This document shows positions 57,334-64,000 of a stretch of DNA of 64,000 bases, in pieces. Source of the DNA: Bretschneidera sinensis (lineage: Eukaryota > Streptophyta > Magnoliopsida > Brassicales > Akaniaceae); contig CM043698.1 of the NCBI GenBank assembly GCA_023935145.1, positions 81,052,001-81,116,000 of the forward strand, in the 5' to 3' direction. How positions within the stretch are numbered: the first letter of the stretch is position 1; each line of letters starts with the position of its first letter. Under the pieces are notes generated by a model. The model was not told the origin of the DNA. It worked only from the letters and a program-made list of their open reading frames with translations, and searched no databases. Made by a program: the position numbers and the translations under genes.

Positions 57334-58609
57334 TGTCAAATCCAACAAATTATAAAATTCTCACTCTCAAAAAATACAAATTGTAACAGTGATGAGCAAG
57401 GTCGTATCCACAGAGATTGGGTAGATTTATTTTAATAAAAATTAAAGCAAAGAAAATGGGGGGTTTGAAATTTCGGAGTGAAATAAAAGAGAAAGCAATT
57501 ATAATCAACTAAAAACTAAGGAGAAATCAATATCAGGCAAATATCCAACCGAAGGTATAATTTCAGAATTGGTTCAGAGAATTGATTACAGATACGAGGA
57601 TAAAATCTTCTATTCTTCACTAAATTGGTTATGCTTGTTAACAAGCTCTAACAACCTATCTCTCCTTACTTTCTCGATAACCAAAACAAGCTCTTTGATT
57701 ACTTCCCTTGTTAATAAACAACCTTAAACAAGCTCTTAGGATTTAATCTATCGACAACATTAATAATTAGAGAGACTACCAATTCTAACCAACAAATACA
57801 CAAGCTCGATTCATTTAGACTAGGTTGTATATCTCTATAACATAAATAAAAAATCTCTCTATAATCAACTTTGTTATTTTACCACTAATATTAGAACAAT
57901 TAAACAATTACGGATTTAAAGTTCTAAATGGCAATTTATTGACCTGATAATTGAACAACGGGCCATTTGCATCAATCAACCAAGACAATAATTTTTAATA
58001 AACACAGAAGATATATAAATAGAGAAGAAATAAAAGAGCAATGACAATTATTTAGATCTCACAATTCTTGAAGAACCAAAACTTCAATTATCCCTCAGCT
58101 GGAAGAAAAGTATTTAGCTACTCATATTAAAAGAACACTTAAAGAAAAGAGAAGATGAATTTTTCTGTTCAACAGTCGCCTCTCTATCAGAGATCTCCCC
58201 TTTCTTTCAGCTAGGGTTACTATTTATAATATTCTGAATCCGCCGGCCAGCGCTGTAGCGCCAACTTCTCGGCACTGCAGCTCCAAGTTTCTGTCCAATC
58301 TTCACATATTTCGCAAATTCCAACGCTGCAGTGCTAAGTTCTCGGCTCTGTAGCTTTGAGCTTCTGTCCAATCTTCACAAATCTTGCCATTCCAGTGCTA
58401 TTCCAGCGCTGCAGCACCCTTAAACTAGCGCTGCAGCTTTGAGCTTTGACTTTTCTTCACAAATCTCTTGATTTTGAATTCAATTTGGTTTAACTCTTCA
58501 ATCTACTCCATAAAATACGAAACATAATCAAAATCCAAGATTTAAGCATTTATAACCATTAAAACATGAGGAAATATAACAAACATATAGATATTATGAA
58601 TCCTTATCA
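57334..58609 (-). repeat. 3' LTR of element E
   Basis: 1.28 kb, TGTCAAATCC...TCCTTATCA; in sense TGATAAGGA...GGATTTGACA. In sense a cluster of GCGCTGCAGC-type palindromes (about 58240-58440) precedes a TATA motif (ATTATAAATAG, about 58220-58231). A polypurine tract (in sense TTAAGTGTGGGGGA, 58613-58626) adjoins it. Confidence 0.85.
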
Positions 58610-60317
58610 AATTCCCCCACACTTAAACAATGCTTGTCCTCAAGCATACTATAGCTCAAGTCGGTCACCTTTTCTCATCATTATTCCTTCTTTTAGCTTT
58701 ACTCATCCTCTATAATCCAAATTATCATGCCTTAAAGATTTAAATCTAAAGACAAATAAGAAACGAACAATTTCATAGTGTAAATTCTTATAAACCACAC
58801 CCATGAACCATCACCTCAATGATATTCTCGAAATCAAAATGCAATAGGATCTAACACCCTCTCATTGGATTCACTCAATACACTCAAAGTGTTTAGGGTA
58901 TCAATGAACTCTCAAGTCAAAACATAGAAGATCTTTACCATAAGCTTGCTAATATATCACATCTTTATCATCAATGGATTAAATTGAATGCAAAGAATCT
59001 AAGGGTCTTAAATGGGTTGTAACGGAGCTTAGGTAAGGTGTGGTGAGAAGAGATTTTTAGGTACTTTTATCAAAGGGAATATACCAACTTCTCCACACAA
59101 AGCACAACTCAATAACATCAAATGTTTTCTTCAATCAATTCACTTCCAAACAATTGAAATTGCACAACTTTTCTGTCTTTTTGGCCGCTTGTTTTTTTTT
59201 TCTTTTTTTATTCTGGCCGTACGTTTTTTTTTTTTTTTTGAACAACACAAGGCACTTGTAACTTGAATCACTTTATTCTCAGCATCTTTCAATCCTTTCA
59301 AAGATAATTTGAAGCTTCATGTGAACAAGCTAGTACGATCCTTCAATTCAAGGTTCAAAAGAGGGAAATCGACAAAAGAATGGGTTGACATTGCTTATAC
59401 CATAGTTAACTTCCAACAAAATGGCCAATGTTCAAAATTGGCTTTCTACGGTAAAAATCAAGGTAGGCTTTTTAAGAAAGCTAAATGGCTTCACCTAAAT
59501 GCCCTTATTAATTCAATGCATCCAATTCGACAATGTAGTCTCCTGACATGCATAACAAAGCAAGTTCTAGAAAAATCAACTATGTATGACAATTACTCAA
59601 TTAAGAAAATGGAGCATAATATAATATGAATGCTCATTGGCTCAAAAGCGCACAAAAAGGGTCATGTGCATTAGATTCCACACATTTTTCATTCAATCAG
59701 TCACCAAGAGCAATTAATCACTGTGTAATAAATAAGAATTCAACCATTCATGCTAATCCCTTATTACGCCTCATTTTATCTCAATAATTCACGATAATCT
59801 AGATCATTTAAGACAAGCATCAACAGAATCTAGAATTCAGAAGAGAATGACCACAAACAAGAACTAAAGTATCACTTGGATTTTGAAAATTTTCTTAAAA
59901 AATGAAGCAAAAATTTGATCAAAATGGAGCTAAAAATGAAGTTCAAAGTAAAATCAAATTCATATGTCAAAGACCCTCCCCCACACTTAATCTATACATT
60001 TTCCTCAATATATCAAAAATAGATGTTCAAAAACTATAAAAGAACAAGAGTAAGTAGAAAACTCCCCTGAAAATGTTGAGCATCAGCCAAGATATCAGTC
60101 ACGTGCTTGGGGGTAAAGGTGTTGTGAATCCCATGTAAGCAAGGAAAGCTGTCATGTTCCTGCCCAATCTGGCAACTTGGTCTTTGAGTCTCGCAAGTTA
60201 ATTGCCAAAATAAAGAAAAAGGAATAAAACAAAGAAAACAAGGAAAGTAAGACAAAAAGTTGGGTTGCCTCCCAAAAACACCGTTCTTTAACGTCTTTGG
60301 CTAGACGCCGCCACCTC
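58610..60317 (-). other. Element E 3' non-coding region
   Basis: Lies between pol and the LTR. It contains the polypurine tract at 58613-58626, an exact second copy of its 14 bases at 59977-59990, and long T runs at about 59188-59240. No extra ORF like that of C1 is visible. Confidence 0.65.
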
Positions 60318-63300
60318 TTAATCACTATAAGTTGGACATTCCAAAATAATTTGATCAATATTATACGCTTGAAAACCTTCATAAAAAAGTTTCAAAAGAT
60401 GACTATTGACCTTAAAATTTTTGCCTGTATCCGAACTTTGTATTTCAACTGCACCATGAGGAAATACATTAGTAACAATAAAAGGACCTACCCATCTAGA
60501 ACGCAATTTACCAGGAAATAACTTCAGTCTAGAGTGATAAAGTAAAACTTTCTGACCAATAGAAATTTTTTTTCTAGAAATCAGTTGATCATGAAAGGCT
60601 TTGGTCTTTTCTTTGTATATTCTCGAGCTTTCATAGGCATCATTGCGGATTTCTTCCAACTCTTGCAATTGTAATTTCCTTTGTTCGCCTGATTCATCCA
60701 TTCCCATGTTGCAATGCTTGACAGCCCAATATGCCTTGTGTTCTAGTTCGATTGGGAGATTACATGGTTTGCCAAATACCAAACAGTAAGGAGATATACC
60801 TATGGGGGTCTTATAGGCTGTTCGGTAGGCCGATAATGCATCATCAAGCCGCATACTCCAATCCTTCCTATTTGGGTTGATAGTTTTCTCGAGTATGGAC
60901 TTGATCTCTCTATTGGATACTATAACTTGCCCATTTGTTTGCGGATGGTAAGCAGTGGAGATGCGGTGGGTAAGATTATATTTCTTAAATAAAGCCCCCA
61001 GTACTCTGTTGCAAAAATGAGTCCCACGATCACTGATTATAGCTCTTGGTGTCCCGAACCTGACAAAAATATGAGATTTGACAAAATCTACAACAACTTT
61101 AGCATCATCAGTCCGAGTAGCCTCAGCTTCGACCCATTTTGAAACATAATCCACAACAAGAATGATGTAAACATTACCATAAGAAGAAGGAAAAGGGCCA
61201 TGAAATCAATACCCCACACATCAAATATTTCACAAACAAGAATAGAGGTGAGTGGCATTTGGTCTCTATGCCCTAAATTTCCAGTTTTCTGACACTGTTC
61301 ACATGCTTTACAAAACATATATGAATCACGAAATAAAGTAGGCCAAAACAATCCACATTCTAACACCTTACGAGCTGTTCTTTTGGGACCAAAGTGTCCT
61401 CCGCATGCATATGAATGAAAAAATTTCAAAATGGAAGGGGTTTCTTGTTGAGAGACGCACCTTCGAATAATTTAATCAGAACAATGTTTCCACAAATAAG
61501 GATCATCCCAAACATAATATTTAGCAGCACTTTTGATTTTATCTCTTTGAGCTCTAGACAAATCATCTGGCAGTTTTCTAGTAACTAGCTAATTAACAAT
61601 ATCAACATACCAGGGGATTGACTTTTCAATAGAAAAGAGATACTCATCTGGAAAGTCATCTTGTAATGGTGATGGTTCTTCATTTGTGGGTAATCTACTG
61701 AGATGATCTACGACCAAATTCTCTATACCTTTTTTATCATGTATATCCAAATTGAACTCTTGTAGCAAAAGTATCCACCGAATGAGTTTAGGTTTTGCCT
61801 CTTTCTTTGACAGCAAATACTTGAGAGCTGCATGATCAGAATAAATAATTACTTTAGTGCCAAGTAAATATGGACGAAATTTTCTAAAGCAAAAACAATA
61901 GCTAGAAGTTCTTTTTCCGTCGTTGAATAGTTCCTCTGCGCACTATCAAGTGTTCTTGAAGCATAGTAGATGGCATGAGAAACTCGCCCAACTCGTTTTC
62001 CAAGAACAGCACCAGCTGCATGATTGCTTGCGTCACACATGATTTTGAACAGAAGATCCCAATTCAGTGGCTAGATAATTGGTGTCGAAGTCAGCATATC
62101 CTTCAACGTATCGAATGCACCTTTGCACACCTCATAAAATTCGAACACCACATCTTTTTGCAATAACCTACATAAGGGTTGAGTGATTTTGGAAAAAATC
62201 TTGATAAAGCGTCGATAAAATCCTGCATGTTCAAGAAAATAGTGAATTTCCCGCACACTTGCGGGGTAAGGCAAAGATTTGATAATTTCTATCTTAGCTT
62301 TATCAACTTCAATTCCCTTAGAAGATACAATATGGCCTAGAATAATACCTTGATCAACCATAAAGTGACACTTTTCATAATTAAAACAAGGTTCGTTTCT
62401 ATGCATCTTTTAAGCACTTTTGTAAGGTTAGTTAAACAAGTATTAAAAAAATTACCATAGACTGTAAAGTCATCCATAAATACCTCTATGATGTTTTCTA
62501 CTGAAAATATACTAACCATACACCTTTGAAATGTAGCAGGAGCGTTGTAAAGTCCAAATGGCATTCGTCGGTATGAAAAAGTGCCAAACGGGCATGTGAA
62601 GGTGGTTTTTTCTTGATCATCCGACGTGACTGGGATTTGATGAAAACCTGAATAACCATCAAGACAACAATAATGAGTACAACCAGCCAAACGTTCAAGT
62701 ATTTGATCAATAAATGGAAAAGGAAAGTGATCTTTTCTAGTTAATGCATTTAACTTCCTATAATCTATACAAACCTGCCACCTGTTTTGAATTCGAGTGG
62801 GCACCAACTCACCATCAGGATTTTTTATTACTGTTATACCTGTTTTCTTTGGCATAACCTGAATCAGACTTACCCATTTACTGTCTGAAATTGGATAGAT
62901 CATACTTGCATCGAGAAGTTTCAGAATTTCTTTCTTTACTACTTCCATCATTGGTGGATTTAGTCGGTGTTGGGCTTCTCTAGAAGGCTTACAATCTTCC
63001 TCTAATAGTATCCTATGCATGCATGTGGAAGGGCTCAATCCCTTAATGTCAGCTATAGTCCAGCCAATAGCCTCTTTGTACTCTCTAAGCATCCGAATCA
63101 ACTTTTCTTCCTCTACTATGGAGAGTTTGTTTGAGATTATCACCGGAAGAGTTTCTCCTTCTCCCAAAAATGCATATTTCAGATGATCCAGTAAGGGTTT
63201 CAATTCCAATTTCGGTGCCTAAACAATAGAAGGAAGAAGTTTTGTGTGAGAAAGAGGTAACTCAATGTAAGACACATCATACCTTACAGGTTTAAGTGAT

Positions 63301-63887
63301 TCCAATTCATAGATTGCATCTTGCAGGTCGGACTCCAACACAAACTTCTTCATGATCTTCCGTAGCCCTTCAAGAGTGAGATGTCTGCTAAGTGTAACTT
63401 TTAGCTTATCATCATCAATTAGATCAAAGATTTCCTGCGCCAACGGGTCAATAACATCCATAACAAAAACAGAAGACACATCATTAGGGTACCTCATGGC
63501 GTCATAAATATTGAATTTAATAATTTCACCATCAAATTCTATTGTGAGTGTACCATCATGCACATCAATTTTTTTCCTAGATGTTTTTAGAAATGGTCTT
63601 CCTAATAACATTAGTGTTAAATTAGAAGAGTTATCTTCTTCTATGTCAAGAACATAAAAATCAGCAGGAAAGACCAACCCATTAACTTGTACTAAGACAT
63701 CCTCCAATACTCCTTTAGGATATACATTAGATCTATCAGCAAGTTGAATAATCACACCTGTTTCTTTTAATGGACCAAGATTCAAAGATGAATAAATAGA
63801 TAGAGGCATGACATTTATTGAAGCTCCTAGATCTAGCATTGCATTCTCCATCCTAACATCACCTAGTTTGCAAGGGATAGTAAACAT
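60318..63887 (-). pseudogene. Element E Gypsy pol
   Basis: Order in sense: protease (63219-63887; catalytic DLGASINVMP near 63830), reverse transcriptase (62337-63209; VCIDYRKLNALTRKDHFPFP, then catalytic VFMDDFTVYG near 62460), RNase H (61589-62040; [16 protein letters not shown]), integrase zinc region (about 61270-61420; CKACEQCQKTG) and integrase core plus C-terminal region (60318-61154; [30 protein letters not shown]). Breaks: an in-frame TAG between protease and reverse transcriptase (63219-63221), frame changes near 62400, 62050, 61820 and 61430-61590, and a small loss in the integrase near 61190. It is the best preserved pol here but not functional as it stands. Confidence 0.88.
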
Positions 63888-64000
63888 ACCTGGGTCCTTG
63901 CATTTTGGAGGTAATTTTTCTGGAGGACTGCTGAAACATTTTCCCCTATACTTATCTTTTCATTACCTTTCAACTTCCTCTTGTTGGTGCACAACTCATT
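63888..64000 (-). other. Element E, sequence upstream of protease
   Basis: The window ends in the gag-protease linker of element E on the minus strand. Too little is present to place a boundary. Confidence 0.5.

Larger units (their letters stand above)
57334..64000 (-). mobile_element. Athila-like Ty3/Gypsy element E, 5' end outside window
   Basis: The 3' LTR is 57334-58609. Pol runs from 60318 to past 63887 on the minus strand. Gag and the 5' LTR lie beyond the window. The left flanking 5-mer is GCAGG (57329-57333); its partner is not visible. The protease and integrase style ([24 protein letters not shown]) matches Athila-group elements. E is a different family from C1 and C2. Confidence 0.85.

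Noticed and set aside
59309..59629. 106-residue plus-strand frame in the element E 3' region
   Set aside because: It is opposite to the element's sense, lies in non-coding DNA between pol and the LTR, and has no motif.

Overview
This is plant nuclear DNA, almost certainly from a eudicot. It is AT-rich, has introns bounded by GT-AG, carries one spliced gene of a plant membrane-protein family, and is otherwise packed with plant retrotransposons: Ty1/Copia, Athila-like Ty3/Gypsy, L1-type and RTE-type LINEs, and elements with terminal inverted repeats (TIRs). I cannot name the species. No rRNA, tRNA or CRISPR locus was recognised by eye.

Layout. 1-8700 is intergenic. It holds a retrotransposon primer-site remnant (about 1977), a hairpin MITE-like repeat (4235-4475), a 2.8 kb solo-LTR-like insertion with TG...CA ends and 5-bp target duplications (4546-7338), and a TIR element (7798-8602) that stops about 150 bp before the gene's TATA box. 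8757-26089 is the one intact host gene, a 13-exon THH1/TOM1/TOM3-family seven-helix membrane protein of 359 residues. Its introns carry a LINE nested inside a TIR transposon (intron 3), an RTE-type LINE end (intron 5), an L1 tail (intron 7) and two local tandem duplications. One of those duplications copied exon 4. 27044-56915 is one retrotransposon nest. An old Copia element (A) is bounded by identical 5-bp duplications. A second Copia (B, 27321-33443) sits in A's left LTR. A 20 kb composite (35046-55191) sits in A's interior. The composite holds a Copia family (D), an Athila-like element with pol and an extra ORF (C1), and a gag-only Athila-like element with three LTRs (C2). 57334 to the window end is a further Athila-like element (E) on the minus strand; its 5' half lies outside the window.

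How it works together. Only the TOM1-like gene looks functional: all 12 introns have GT-AG ends and the phases add up. Every retrotransposon coding region here has stops, frameshifts or deletions. The most interesting signals are: (1) the in-frame duplicated exon 4; (2) arrays of short GC-rich palindromic words upstream of the TATA box in LTRs of unrelated Copia and Gypsy families, with one word shared between the two superfamilies; (3) a similar GC island before the extra Athila ORF; and (4) the 20 kb composite whose two ends are LTR 3' ends facing outward within one target duplication.
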